Origin: Xylogone sp. PMI_703
Lineage: Eukaryota > Ascomycota > Leotiomycetes
Direction: 5' to 3'
Assembly (NCBI GenBank): GCA_021399445.1
Contig: JAJTUQ010000006.1
Location: 3,410,001 to 3,474,000 of the forward strand
DNA: 64,000 nucleotides
How positions within the stretch are numbered: the first letter of the stretch is position 1; each line of letters opens with the position of its first letter. Below are positions 1 through 12,200 of the stretch, piece after piece. The notes beneath the pieces are model-generated. The model did no database searches and was not told the DNA's origin. It saw nothing but the letters and a program-made list of their open reading frames with translations. A program made the translations under genes and the position numbers.

Positions 1-360
1 AAAATTAGATCAACCAGCTTGATTGTCTGGGTTGAGGTGAGAGTGAACGTGAAGCTCTTGGTACTGCTTTCATACGTGAACTCAGCACTGAGGGCCATAG
101 GATTGGTCGAGCCAACTGTAAGCGTAGCATTGAACTGAACTGAAGTTTTCGCGGGAACAACTGCGTTTTTATCGACCGAAATTCCGGAATCCCAGATGAA
201 GTAGAGACCGAGGTCACTAATGCTAAAATTTTCGAAAGGGGCTATAGGATTTCCATCCGCACTAATCATTACCTCGACAATTTTCGTCTGCCATTTACTG
301 GACGTGTTGGTTCCAGTGTTGAGAAACTCTACAAACGCTTCGTCAAGAGTGACGGAGCTG
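1..360 (-). pseudogene. Partial coding fragment running off the left edge, beta-rich protein, family unknown
   Basis: One minus-strand frame stays open for about 118 codons from near 355 to the window edge, with ordinary amino-acid composition (many Ser, Thr and Val, and alternating hydrophobic residues as in a beta-sandwich). No Met start is present: the frame is closed by a TAA at about 370. The open frame begins exactly where the neighbouring piggyBac transposase frame becomes unrecognisable, so the fragment looks joined to a broken transposon. I do not recognise the family. It could be a 5'-truncated gene continuing to the left, or the last exon of a gene whose upstream part was displaced. 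Confidence 0.35.
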
Positions 361-369
361 ACGGAGTTG

Positions 370-1084
370 GTTTAGTAGGGATTTTAAGCGTATCAAAAGA
401 TCGACCCTGAAAGCGTTTCATACATTCGTCGACAGCTAAATCTCGGCCAGGGAACCAAAGGTTTTGAGCAACAGTTTGAATATGTGCATTCAAAGGTTCG
501 AGCTAGAGATACAGTAAGTCACTTTACATATAAATTAACAAAGAAAATACTTATACCTTCTGGAATGTCGTAGTTTGTGATAATTCAGGGGCAATATAAA
601 ACCAACGACGAATAGCCTCAAATCTGTGTTTGCTTATACGTGATGTAATAGCAATATGAAGGCCTGTATGCTTTTCGGGGTCTGTATTCCAATAGTTCCT
701 GAGCTTCTTTAGCTTAGTTAAACTCATATAGATGAGTACTCCAAAATATACGTACAACTCGTTCACTGTCAATGGTACCCATTGCATACTTTCCTTTCCG
801 GTTTTACTCTTTTCAGATGCCTTCTGATGGTTTTTATTAGTGTTTTCTACTAAATTTTGAACTACCGGACGTGAAAAGAATTGCATAAACAAAGCCAAAG
901 GGTCGTTAGGATCGGTAGATGATGGAAGATTGATTTGGTGAGTGAATTCAGGACATATTAAAGGGTAGAAGGTTTGGCCCACTTCAGAGGTTGGTGGAAA
1001 ATTGGGTCTAAGGGTCCCAAGGTCTGTAGAATCCGGTACTACGTTTATTGTATCTGTCATAGTAAATTTATATGTAATATACAC
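370..1084 (-). mobile_element. PiggyBac-type transposase relic, 5' part only
   Basis: The minus frame from 1084 to 551 (177 aa) has the N-terminal part of a PiggyBac (DDE_Tnp_1_7) transposase. Visible marks are ELYVYFGVLIYMSL, the NYW near the start of the domain, and the SKHRFEAIRRWFYI helix. A short intron-like gap at about 510-550 leads to a second segment (about 508-372) with the conserved VDECMKRFQGRS block, which carries the first acidic catalytic region, followed by IPTKPT. Homology stops there and unrelated coding sequence begins, so the central and C-terminal catalytic parts and the 3' terminal repeat are missing. No TIR or TTAA duplication was identified. Family assignment is from motif memory; I infer a dead element. 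Confidence 0.7.
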
Positions 1085-1223
1085 GATTTAAAGTCAATGT
1101 TTACATTTGGATCGTGATGTATTTACTTTTGGTGTTCCATCCCTTGTTGTTTATGCCTGAGGCAGCGACGCTAAAAGGGGCTTCATTTGGCCTTTGGGCG
1201 TTAAAGGGATAGACTTTTACCCT

Positions 1224-2197
1224 CTACCAAAGTAAGGTAGTCACACCGAGTAGAGTAATAGTGAGGTAGGCGGTATTGGCACGACTTGTTCCTGCTGCAT
1301 CTGGACTATTACTCCCGTCACTGTTGCTCGGTGAATCAGTCGAATCTCCGCCATCACTGCCATTAGAGGTACCATTTGGGTCTCGGCTACCGTTAGAGAT
1401 ATGTTGTGGCCGAAGGCAGGTCACATACGTCGATGAATCGACATGGACGCCGACCGTCCAAGAATCGAACACCGCAGTGTCGTAGGATTCTCTAGCATCA
1501 TCAGAGCCTCTAGAAGTGATACCAAGCCCGTATACCTCAAAGCCACCACTACTCTGCAACTCCTTGGGCGACATAGCTGCGCGGACAGTTAGCGTGCGAA
1601 AAGTGCCGGTTCAGTGAGAGGCGTGTATCCAGGTGGTAGGCTTTGCTTACTGAATTGAAGAATGGTAACGTTGTCAGGGAAAATCGAGCGGCACTCAGGT
1701 GAGTCCAAGTTATCTTTGCTAGGATCCGCAGCTTTTTGAATTGCCGACTTGCAGCCTGGTGCGAGATCAAGGTACCCGCACGCCAGGAGGTTATCATCTC
1801 TCGCAACGGCTTGAGTGACGTTGTTCCGCAGAGCATGCCACGTTGTGATAGTTATGTCACCTGCATCAGAATTGATGCTACCGTCGGGAATCAGCGACAG
1901 GCGGGTTATCTGTGATACGGAGTCGTCCTGGAAACTACCCTGGTCCCTGTCTGCATTCGCCAGGGACACATCAGCCGCAAGGTCCACTCGTACAGACCAC
2001 GTGCCAGACCCCCCCAAATCAAAATTCTGGCTGCTGAGTGTGGCATTTGGCGCCTCAAAGACGGCATTGAACTCTGTCTCGGGAATACCAAACGGAGTCC
2101 CATGATTTGAACCGTAGGCCGTGGATGTGTCTCCCACACCAGATGGAATGGCAGCGGCAGTGACCGCGAGGGCAATGAGTGAGGTTAGCGGTGTCAT
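1224..2197 (-). CDS. Predicted secreted GPI-anchored protein, two exons
   Basis: Two exons: 2197-1651 and 1576-1224, with an intron at 1577-1650 (GTAAGC donor, GCTAAC branch, CGCAG acceptor). The coding sum is 900 nt, giving 299 aa. The start at 2197 was chosen over an upstream ATG at 2308 because it begins a clean signal peptide (MTPLTSLIALAVTAAAIPSG). The middle has several N-glycosylation sequons and few Cys. The C-terminal 60 residues are rich in Ser, Asn, Asp and Gly and end in a hydrophobic tail (ANTAYLTITLLGVTTLLW), which is the pattern of a GPI attachment signal. I recognise no catalytic domain. It probably sits at the cell wall or plasma membrane. It is the only intact gene in the first 14 kb. 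Confidence 0.7.
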
Positions 2198-2308
2198 ATC
2201 CAAGTCTTTTCGAGCAGAGATATTGAAGATGGACTTCGAGTATTGCGTCGCGTTCTGAGGAGATCTTATATCTTGATCCGGATCTGTGATGAAGATACTC
2301 ATTTGCAA

Positions 2309-3265
2309 ATTGCGAGGAATACCCGCATCAATTAGTATTTCGAGATGTTTCCGGATTCTGCCTTGCTAATAAGTGCTTACGTAGTGTTGGACTCGATAGA
2401 GTAACGTAATTCCCGGTCCACTGGCCCACCCTGTCTACCGGCCCACCGAAAATTACTGCAAAATCGAGAAAAATCAACTCTTGAAAACTCAACCAATGTA
2501 CTATTATATTTAACCAAACTTTGAATTCTATTTTATCTATTTAATTAATAATCATTATATAAATTCTTATGTGACGAGCATATATGGTTTATGTTGTATA
2601 ATAAAATGGCCTCCAGTTATAAGCTCAAAATCTAACCTGATAATTGTCACTCCGTCTGCTTGTTTTAAGGATCCCTACTTGGTTACAAGGATAAATACTT
2701 CAATTCCAAGTCATGCTCAAGCTGACATTACCCGCTATTCTAGAGCAGCCCACTAGTACTCTATATACCGGCGCACTAAACGGAATTCTGGTATGCCTTG
2801 CGACAGGCATCTTTTAATGCATATATTAAGACAATCGCTTCTAAATCCTCACCCACCTTTTTGGAAACTATCAGCGAGGTGTTATACTCAATGAATTAAT
2901 TGTCGGCTCTTCTAGAACAGAGGGGGCTGGTAATTCATGTTGTAAGCAGACCTGCTTATATCGATATCCACCGGAATTCCGGCCCTTATATCGATATCCA
3001 GATAAGCAAGAAAAGTTATTTAGATATCGATATATCCAGATAAATATCCATATAGCCACACAGCCACTTTAGCAAAGTTGATATCCAAATAGGTTATACC
3101 TAATTTTAGTAACCTACTAAAGATATTAAATTAACTTAATCTAAGAAGTCATTTGCCTCTGTTTCAACACTTAATTCAACAGCAACGCTCGAAATAACGC
3201 CCCTGCCGCCCTGAGACCTAGGAACAATAATACCCTCACGTATCCAATTACCTACACACTTAACT
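2309..3265. other. AT-rich intergenic DNA with GATATC-rich repeat
   Basis: No gene is supported here. Around 2955-3090 the sequence repeats variants of TATATCGATATCC several times, including an imperfect palindrome around CCGGAATTCCGG at about 2970-2983. Related GATATCCAAATA-type words recur at about 4100-4165. The short open frames here are AT-rich noise. Confidence 0.4.
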
Positions 3266-3664
3266 TTAGTTCTTACAAGTCATACTCTGTCTACTCCATG
3301 ATGGTGTACGCCGCGCTGATGAAAATTGAGACTCAACATCAGATGATTCAGGGGGTATTGAGAGGATATCAATTGCCATGCAAGATAACCGCGGATACGC
3401 TTTCCTTTGATCTCGATGCAGCCACCACTCAAGAGGAGAGCCAATTATCCGAGTTGGTGATGCATTGGTAAAGGTTTCAAAGTTATCAGCGTCGTCTGAG
3501 ATAGGGCCAATAACCGCAATATCCTTTAACAACTCATCTAACTCGTTCCACTGTCTCTTAGATGAAGAGGATATATTCACGGTTAAAAACACGGCGAAGA
3601 GAAGTATCTGAGTAACGAGGAGGAAAGAAAGTATCAATCCGAGGCCGTTTAGCTTTGCTTTCAT
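3266..3664 (-). mobile_element. hAT transposase C-terminal (dimerisation) relic
   Basis: A 132-aa minus frame contains the end of a hAT-family transposase. SPLEWWLHRDQRKAYPRLSC followed by AIDILSIPPESSDVESQFSSARR matches the C-terminal dimerisation region (Dimer_Tnp_hAT), whose usual form is W-W-x-YP-x-L-x-A-x-D-x-L-S-I-P-x-S-S-x-E-R-x-F-S. The first 35 residues form a hydrophobic segment unlike a hAT protein, so the Met start is probably accidental. The catalytic part is absent. I read this as a decayed insertion, not an active gene. It lies in the opposite part of the hAT protein from the relic at 60976-61690. Confidence 0.65.
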
Positions 3665-4512
3665 TGTCTAAAGCATCAGAGGCTCAGAGCTGCCCCCGAT
3701 AAGTGTACGATCAAGAAAAGCAATGATATTGGCATAGCATCGCCGCGCATGGTGCCATGAGTTATCCCGCTTTCGGTTCGCCCAGGCGTGTTAGTAGGGC
3801 AATGGAGACATTGATACATCACCATACCCTTAGATTTGCGCTTACGCGAACTCCCAGCGGTAGTCTAGGTGTCTTCATCTGGATACGTTGCTTTGAAGAA
3901 GAGGGAGAAGTCCAGAGAGGTCCCAGTATTAGCCTGGTCCGAAATCGAGGGTGTAGAGCTGATGGTGGTGATATAGGGTAATGCCATGATAGACTACCTA
4001 CAGATGCCAGTTGCGGTGAAAAAAAGGGGTCGTTGAAACATTTAATTAATTGATACGTGTAAGATTTTTCAGCCAATCAAAGAGCGTAAATTAAGTGGAT
4101 ATCAATCTGGATATCCATTTGAGCGGCTGAAAATTATATCAATATCGATATATCATATCCAAATACGCAGGTCTGGTTGTAAGATATTTTTGCTTTAGTC
4201 AGAGGTCGGCATGGGTCAAGAGATTGCTTGGGAAAGAAGCCTGAGAATACTGTTTTCGGCATGTGAAATAACGTACCCCGTACTGTAGAACAATTGCGGT
4301 TGTGCATGCGTGCCGTAAACAATAGCCCTATTAGTAATAGTCAGGAGGAGTTTGCATGCGAGGCCATTCAATTCGTTACCCCTTAGTGCAATTCCCGCTA
4401 CAATAGTGTACAAGGGAGGTAAGCTTAGGGCATGGTTTAATTTGAATATTGCGGGCAATTTGTAATCACCTTCTTTAATAGGCGCTTATCTACTCTGTAA
4501 CGTTAGGTTTAA
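3665..4512. other. Intergenic, no gene seen
   Basis: Only short incoherent frames are present. A GATATC/ATATCGATAT-rich patch at about 4098-4165 resembles the patch at 2955-3090. Confidence 0.4.
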
Positions 4513-4833
4513 GCTAAATCCACTCATAAACTCAGCTAAATCCACTCATGTTACCTATAAATTTGGTGCTTATTTGAATCTTCAGGCACGAACTCCACAA
4601 GTGAGCGATCTGGCGTGTAGTTCCTCTAAGGACTCTCTAAAGTATTTCGTCACATCATTGGACCGACTTGATTTAAAAAAAGATCAATCAATAGAATAAG
4701 ACTGAAGATAGTTTACAATAATATCAATCTTGCACTAATTTATCGTGAATTAATGTCTAGAATGTTTTATTATGTGAGGTATTAACCAGTTGATGTTGCT
4801 GAGTGGATTTAACTGAGCCGATGAGTGGATTGA
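4513..4833. repeat. MITE-like element with about 38-bp inverted ends
   Basis: The left end (about 4513-4550) contains two copies of AAATCCACTCA separated by a linker with ACTCAG. The right end (about 4795-4833) is its imperfect reverse complement, with TGAGTGGATT twice around AACTGAGCC. The roughly 320-bp interior is AT-rich and non-coding. Size and structure fit a miniature inverted-repeat element. No convincing target-site duplication was seen. Confidence 0.5.
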
Positions 4834-6471
4834 GGTCTGTCAGGAATATGCTTACGTAATTGGGAATACGGAGGGCATACACATGTGATATAAGTGTTTT
4901 ATATTCGCCCGTAATCATATTATAGGCTACCCCACTTGTAGTACGAGTCCCATACTAATTATATGCATGCTTGCCTAACCATTGTGCCATAACCTCTGAC
5001 AAGCTCAAACCTATCGTTATCGGTTGTGGCGTTGTCCGGAGGGGGAGCGGGAGGTGCCATCGCTCACCATGATCTATCTCTTCGATGATGATCGTAAAAC
5101 GGATGTTTCGGCTATCTTGTATTCAACTTACCTTGCCTGTCATAACTCGCTGTATTACTGAGAGATAATACTTTCTTCTGTATTTGCCTCATATTTGTAA
5201 ATTTGCCTCGGGTCGTTGTGCTGTATTAGAGAAGTTGCTGAACTTCTTTTACGTGTTGTGTAATATAGCAAAGAGATATAGACAAAAGGGCTATCCGAAA
5301 GGACATCTATATAAGTATATACTGTATAAGAGTAAGCTGTAGTATGATAACCATGGTTATAATTGTGTGGTATCATGACGTCGTATAACTTTATAACACA
5401 AAAGTAATAACTAATGCTAGGTGGCTCGACCGGCCAGTTGCCGCTAATATATTTGTCCTATACTAAACTTGGTGATAATAAATGACAACGGGTTACATTA
5501 GGCTATTACCTTACCAAACTATAACAATATGTCTACCACTCTTGTCCAGCAATATTACTCAGTATTATACATCTTGAGCTACTTCTCATTTGTTTGTTAT
5601 TCTTATCATACTTAGAGATTTACATAAAAAATTAACTAAATAACATACAATATTTAATCTTACTCATTATAGACCTAATACTAAATCCTACAGTACATAT
5701 CATTCGACGATCTGGATTTTCTAGATAATTATATATATATAATATATGTAATTAGTTATATTTTCTCTGACTCTGAGTAAGAATTTAATTTACTATAACT
5801 AAAATATCATTATTTAACTTGTTTAATTTATGATTTATCTTATGCATAAAAGTGATATATGTTCTTAGAGACTCTAAATCAGTATTATAACAAACTACTC
5901 AGATATTTTGACATTATTAGTATTCTTTAATATTATACTTCTGTAACAATATATTTAATCTTAACTAGTTATAAATAATATTATCTCGTAGGTGTTCAAG
6001 TCACCCCTCAGGTATGAAACTAGTTGGTATCTTTTTTATAGTCGTTTATGTTTATTGTAAATAGTTATAAATAAAAAGCTATGTTAATTATATTAAACAA
6101 TTTTACTATAAAAACGCATACATTATTACGAGTGTATAGACACTACAACTTATATTTTCGCTGTTTGAAGTTTTTATACAATTTTCAGAGTACTAAGTCA
6201 CTTTATCGTAGCTACAGCTATTATCATAGTGGTATTTTATACTCGACCCGGCGGTGAGTTAGATCGTGATACATTTATGCTTTGAAAAAGACAATGACCG
6301 GTTTATAGGCGGGATCCTACGTTAAAATAAGTCGAATTCAGTGAATAATTAATAAATAAAGTAAACATGAAAAAATAATAAACAATAAAAATAACAAATT
6401 TTCTTATAAGCGCAGAGTACAATGTAGCTTTACAATCTCAGGCGTCCTTTCAAAATATAGAAAAATTTAAT
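4834..6471. other. Very AT-rich stretch, no nuclear gene seen
   Basis: Base composition drops sharply, with long A/T runs, from about 5400 onward, leading into the GIY-YIG ORF. I see no protein-coding frame with family signal. The composition is compatible either with mitochondrial-derived DNA or with C-to-T (RIP) mutated repeats. Confidence 0.4.
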
Positions 6472-6828
6472 ATGGAATTTTTTCTCGTTTATATTCTACT
6501 AGTACTCCTTACATATAATAATATTAATATTATTGTTCCTGTTATTTCATATTTAAATGCAGATAGTTTAAAATCTAATATTCTTGATGATAATAGAAAG
6601 AAAACGGGAATCTATAAAGGAATCCACATCCTTTCAGGAAAGTACTATATAGGTTCTGCTATATATTTATCAGGTAGATTTATAAATTATTTTAATATAT
6701 CTTTTTTAGAAAATGAAGTAAAAAATAATAATAGTAGAATATACAAAGATTTAATTATTACTCCTGATAATCTACTCGGTGATCTGGATTTGTATCAGAT
6801 CATTAAAGCTCTGTTTCTTAGTACATAG
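6472..6828 (+). CDS. GIY-YIG homing endonuclease, mitochondrial intron type, in likely NUMT
   Basis: A 118-aa frame begins with a hydrophobic stretch, followed by the bridge VPVISYLNADSLKSN typical of ORFs fused to mitochondrial exons. It then has a clear GIY-YIG domain: TGIYKGIHILSGKYYIGSA gives the GIY and YIG elements, then the YLSGRFINYF helix with the conserved Arg. The protein stops soon after (about residue 118), where full-length enzymes carry more nuclease and DNA-binding sequence, so it is truncated. Codon use is extremely A/T-biased, unlike the nuclear genes in this window. Such enzymes are normally encoded in group I introns of fungal mitochondrial genomes. Its presence beside nuclear transposon relics suggests transferred mitochondrial DNA. 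Confidence 0.6.
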   Translation: MEFFLVYILLVLLTYNNINIIVPVISYLNADSLKSNILDDNRKKTGIYKGIHILSGKYYIGSAIYLSGRFINYFNISFLENEVKNNNSRIYKDLIITPDNLLGDLDLYQIIKALFLST

Positions 6829-8398
6829 TTTTTAGTTCATCTCGGCCGTCGTTAGATTTTACCACTCCCTGATATTATAACTTCCATTTCTGTCAAGCTT
6901 CAGCCATACCTTTCGAATGGTTAACTTTGGATAAAGAAATTTTTTTGTGAGCTTTTTCACAATCTCCATAATCTCTTGTATTTTTATTTATATCTACAAA
7001 TCATTCCCATCTACTGCTCCACGGCCTCACACGTTGATCCCAATCTATTCGGCATTCTCGAGTTTGAGAAAACGTCGTAAATCGTACACTGCCGGTGACT
7101 CTACCTTCTCCTGGAGTCTTTTACCTAGCAATTTCGTCATCAACGCCGAACTATCGTTAATATGTCGAACATCTACTGTAACTATAATCCGGCGGATTAG
7201 AGACTTGACTAAGAATAGTTTCCTATCCGCAAAAGTATTGATGAGAAACTCGTACAACCAATGAGACCTTACGACAAACAGGTTTTGCGTATAATAAACT
7301 TCACAAGCCTCTTCCATAATTTGCTTACTAACTATATCATTTCTAATGTAATATTCTTATCGAAGCAAAACTCTATCAGCAAACTCAGGATTAAAAACAT
7401 CATCATCATTTCTTTCTTTATTCTAAATATCTTTATCAGTTATAAAATATTTCTCGTAAATCTTATTATGTTCGGCTTGTGATAGTCAAGCCATAAACTC
7501 TGTTAATGTTTGTCTACCGAGCATTTGTTATACTCAGTTTCGGCAACTTGTCTACAAATCACTCATTATTACATATACTAACATCTTTTAACTAAAAACA
7601 AAGTAAATCATTAATAGTTCTGAAACCGATCAAAGAAAAATGAAGATTACAGGAGTATAAAAGTATAAGAATATTTGATATTTCGAGTAATACTTTGTCC
7701 CATGGAATGAAAATATCAGTGTACAAAGAGATTAAGGAGTAAATGACTAAGTGACTTTGTTGACTAAGCGAACGTAAAAATAACAAGACTTTACTACTGT
7801 ACTTCGTTCATACTCTAAGTATAAACCTCCTTGTACTATTATCACTAGATATATTTGTACAGTTTTATGATAATAATACGAAATGAACAACAATCTTAAC
7901 AATAAAAGTCTTGAATCTTAGTATAAATAGATAAAAATAAAAATGACTCTTGATTATTATAAGTAATACGTTATACATCTTTCTCTCCAGAACTTTATTT
8001 ACTAAAAGTATATTTAATAAACAGAACCTTTTCATATTTTCAATTACTCTCTATAGCTTAACACTAATCAATGAAGACAGATAAGAAGGATGTTCATTTC
8101 CGGCATTAACATATCATAAATATACTTTCTCTTTCTTGAACTCTGTCTACAGAGTACGTTTTCGGTAAACGAGTTCCTCTGAGAGATGCCTGATCACTAG
8201 TGATGATGTGTCTATGACTAACTTTTCTCTCTAGAGCTCTGTTTACTAAATATACTTTTGATAACCAGAATTTTCTTAAGTCTTTAACTATAGATTTTCT
8301 GTATACCCTAATTCAGGTCAGGTTCTTAAGTGAAAAATGATCTTATACAATAAACTACAAGAGATATAACCCAGAAATAGATAAACTAAGTATCTTAG
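6829..8398. other. AT-rich DNA without recognisable genes
   Basis: Several short frames of 60-105 codons exist on both strands (for example about 6947-7264 plus and 7045-7317 minus), but none shows a family motif. One copy of the TTTGCCCCATGG-type palindrome lies at about 7692-7713, an outlier of the cluster at 8399-8770. Confidence 0.35.
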
Positions 8399-8770
8399 TT
8401 TTGCCCCATGGGACGAAAAAAAAGTCGTTTTCGGTTCAGAAGTTTGTTTTTACTCCATGGGGCAAACCTTCTATCGGTTCGTCAACAAGGCGACTTTTCT
8501 TTAACTTTCTTATGATTTCACCCTATGGGGCAAAGATGTGAGACTCAGAATTCAAATTTTCATTTTTCCCCATAGAACGAAAACCGGTCGGTTTGCTAGC
8601 AAAGAGATCTTAGGTTATTCACAATCTATCTTGCCCTATTGTTCAAAAGGGCGGGTGAAGAGGTTTCACCCCATGGAGTAAAAAAGTCTGTCGGTCTGTC
8701 TAAGGACAACTTCCTTTTTTTTTACCTTTTCTTACCTTGTCTACCTTAATCTTTGCCCCATAGAGTCAAA
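8399..8770. repeat. Cluster of degenerate palindromes around TTTGCCCCATGGGGCAAA
   Basis: Six related copies occur at about 8399-8418, 8450-8466, 8516-8534, 8565-8583, 8665-8683 and 8752-8770, spaced 50-100 bp; a seventh is at 7692. Each centres on CCCCATGG or a near variant, with flanks that extend the palindrome. Four copies are followed 10-20 bp later by a GTCGGTTC-like word, so the repeated unit is longer than the palindrome. These GC-rich islands stand out in AT-rich DNA. They resemble the GC clusters of fungal mitochondrial genomes or an interspersed tandem array; the function is unknown. Confidence 0.55.
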
Positions 8771-9299
8771 ATCTTAACCCTACTGTCCCTAATCAAGACC
8801 CAAGTGTGCCTTACTAATTCTAAGGCTACGGCTAATAAAGACCTAAAAGATACTACTGATGTTATTAAGATTATTTCTTTGATCGAGGTCTCTAACAACT
8901 TACCTTTAGACACCGAGAGGAGAAGCCATATGACGAGGAATCAGGTAACATATCTATGACATTAGTTTAAAAGTTTAACTCTAAACCGCTTCAAGCTAAA
9001 CCCTAAATACAATTTAAATAAAGCGGCGGTATAATAATAATAAACAAAAAGGAAACTGACCTATTTACATCTCGGATACTCTTACAATCCATCATATAGA
9101 GATTTTAAAAAAAAGAAAAGAAGAAACTTTCTTTTACACTTTCCGTGAATCAACAAGAGTTAAGAATTACAGAACAGCGCTCCACCCATTCATCGTTTTG
9201 ACTATAGAATATTCTGGCAATAAATACAACAGGACTATTATCCATCAGCGACAACAGTTCTGTCTGCACTTTCATGAGCTCATCCACCGGCCACAATTT
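8771..9299. other. AT-rich spacer, no gene seen
   Basis: No coding frame with family signal was found between the palindrome cluster and the decayed gene on the minus strand. Confidence 0.35.
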
Positions 9300-12200
9300 C
9301 AATTCACAGTTCCGTACAGTTTCTCGATCATTCCTATCTATACTTTCAACCTATCCAAGTTTCCGTAAAATCTGGTTATTTATGCCTTTATGTTCATAGT
9401 ACATTAGCCACTAGTATAAGAAGTGCCAAAAACCAATGTTTACCTAGTCTTTCTGTCATCTGTGGAATACAAAGCACCATACCATCATCTTCATACCAAG
9501 GAAAACTCCGGGGACATAAGAACCATAGCATTCGAGTAGTAAAGCTTATTATAAGTAATACAGGATCCTTTCGCGGGCTAACTTCAAATTCGGAACTCCC
9601 TAATGATAATGATAAAGTATCAACAGAAGATGTAAACGTCAAAACAATCATTAAAAGGACATCACAGAGAAAATCTTTAAGACACTGTTTTAGGCATTCA
9701 TGAACAACTTTATAATATACTTTTACCTTAAGGCCAAGTGTTTTGAGGTTTCTAACAGTTACAAAACCATCTTCGATGATCTGAAGCACATCTGTAAAAG
9801 AAACAGAACACCTAAAATCAATAACATAAGTTATGGCTACCTGGGAAAGTGTTTTAATAACTTCCGTCTCATCTTTACCTTGCTCTGTAAGCTATTCCGG
9901 ATACCTACTCAGATATGTATTTCTGCCGAAAAACCATTACCTTCGTCGTATATGTCCCATTCATCATTACGCAATTTCCATCTATATAAGCCAGAGATAA
10001 ATATATAAGCGACAGCAGGTCAATCCGCTGTCTTACGTAACCTTGTAAATAAACTGTCTTTATTGAAGTTCGGAATAATCCAAAAATACAGTAATACCCA
10101 CCTTCCAAACAAATTCTTCCAATCTTCTGCTTCAGCAAGGCTAGTATAAGTCGAGATTGACCTATAAAATTTTCGAGCCAGTTGTCGACAATAACAATGA
10201 TCCCAGAATGTACGAAGAATATCATCATCCCAGTTAAATAAACCCTGTACCCTTTCCGGATAAATGTTTCCTAATACATGTCTTCTTCCCTTTCGTACCT
10301 ACACTAAAACAGACATCTCTTTAAGTAAAGTGTTGACAACATCAAAACTAAGTCCTTGTTGTCCTTCCAGCAGATCTTTGTCTGTATCTTTGAGGTTTGG
10401 ATCTATAGAAAGCTGTTAAATCACTTAAAGCATAAATTGTCGGTAAACCATCTTTCGCATCAAACGAGAAATTCTTCTCGATCAACAAAGTTACTACATT
10501 GAAAACGATACTCGAGATCTCTAGCTTTGTTATACTCTTCAGTAATTACACTGACATCTTTCCAATTACGAAAAATAGCTTATAATCCATTAAACGTAAA
10601 TATAATAAAAGTAACAAGATCGTCACATAAATAAAGGTCCGACCAGTTAAATAAATACTAGGGTAACCAGGCAAGTCCTTTTTGAAACATACTACTTTCA
10701 AAATCAAGTCCCTGAAAAGTTTTCCTGGCTCGGTTTTTGTACTTATCTTTAAACATTTAAGACCATTTTGTAATATGATGACAATTAACACTTGTCTTCA
10801 GTGAACGAAGGAGAATAGTCCCTATGATTATATTTCTCTGGTACATTTCCTAGTCAGGACAGGACCTTGACTAGAACCCCTAACATACACAAGTTCTATA
10901 ACAGAAATCCATTGGTTGAATTCTTAGCGCATAAAGTTGTTGATATCATTAGTGCGAAGACACCAGAAAGGCCGATGAGATCCACATAGACTCGTGGTAG
11001 AAAAGTTCAAGTCTATAAATAATTCCTAAGATATACGATACTCTTCTCGACTACCAAAGCTTATCCTAGATGAACTCTCTAAAACATACTTTATTCGACA
11101 TTTTATTGCCATAAATGCTTTTTACAGTCTCTTAGTCCTTTGCCTAGAATTTGACGAAGTCGTTACTTCAGCATTTCGACCTTGTCGAGCAGCTATAATC
11201 TATGCATCAAAAAGCAATAGTGGACAAGTTAGTCTTTCTAAATTCTCCTCCCCAAATAACCTAAAACTACGTTTTGCATATGTGAAAAAGAAGTCTTTGT
11301 TAAAATTATATCATTAAGCATAAGTAACACTCTCCTTCTGCAACAAATTATTAGGTCCAAGTTCAACCTTAGCACTACCGGCCTGATTAGTCAAGTTCTA
11401 ATTGAAACACTCTGATGACAACAGAGGAGAATAGTTTACATTTTTTATAGATTAAATCTAATGTCTTAAGCATTGACTTCATATTAAGAAGGTATAATTG
11501 CCTGACTAAGTTATATCTTCAAGTCCAATGTTTACCTATATATTTGACAAGTCAACTTTAGACCAATCTAACATCTGACGGATATATGAAAAGAATTTTT
11601 CGTGAGTTTCCTGAAAACTAGGAGTTTTCGCATGTAGTTTGATATTCTTTATGCTTAACATGATGAATATTCCACGAAATTCAGCCAGATCACTCTACTC
11701 AGACTTCTGAGTAATTTTTGGCTAAATCTTCTGTAAATATTTGTGCGGAATATAATAATACACATCAATTTCACCCTGAACCTTGCCGGAACAGCTTTCC
11801 CTTAATCGACTATAAGTCTTGCTTTCGGCATCCTTAAAAGATCGAGGGTGATGCTGGATAACATCCGGTGAGCAAACTTTACGGACTGCTGGTAATAACA
11901 GTTTGTCTACCCATAACCGTAGCTTTTCCTGTGATAGGAAAGATATTGGTTGACAAGCTATTCTAGGGAAGAAAACAAGTACACTGAACTCTGATGATTG
12001 TCTTCCGTGCCTAAGTCGAAGATGTGGGATACGGCGTAATGCTTCGTCTTCATGGAAAATATAGACATTGGTTTGAATATTCCTCGTCACACTTGGACAA
12101 TATGAGATGTAAAGTCCTCGAATAATAAATAAACACTTAACCCGAATTAAGACGTTATCTACGTCATAAATCCAGTATATTTATGGATCAATACTCTGGG

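Noticed and set aside
7045..7317. 90-codon minus frame with a fairly ordinary composition in AT-rich DNA
   Set aside because: No motif, splice structure or start context that I could support; it overlaps an equally long plus frame.
8399..8770. Palindrome cluster as a CRISPR array
   Set aside because: Copies are degenerate and unevenly spaced, without uniform spacers, and the genome is eukaryotic.
9700..10008. 102-codon plus frame
   Set aside because: Opposite strand of the decayed minus-strand gene, where the minus frames read more like protein.
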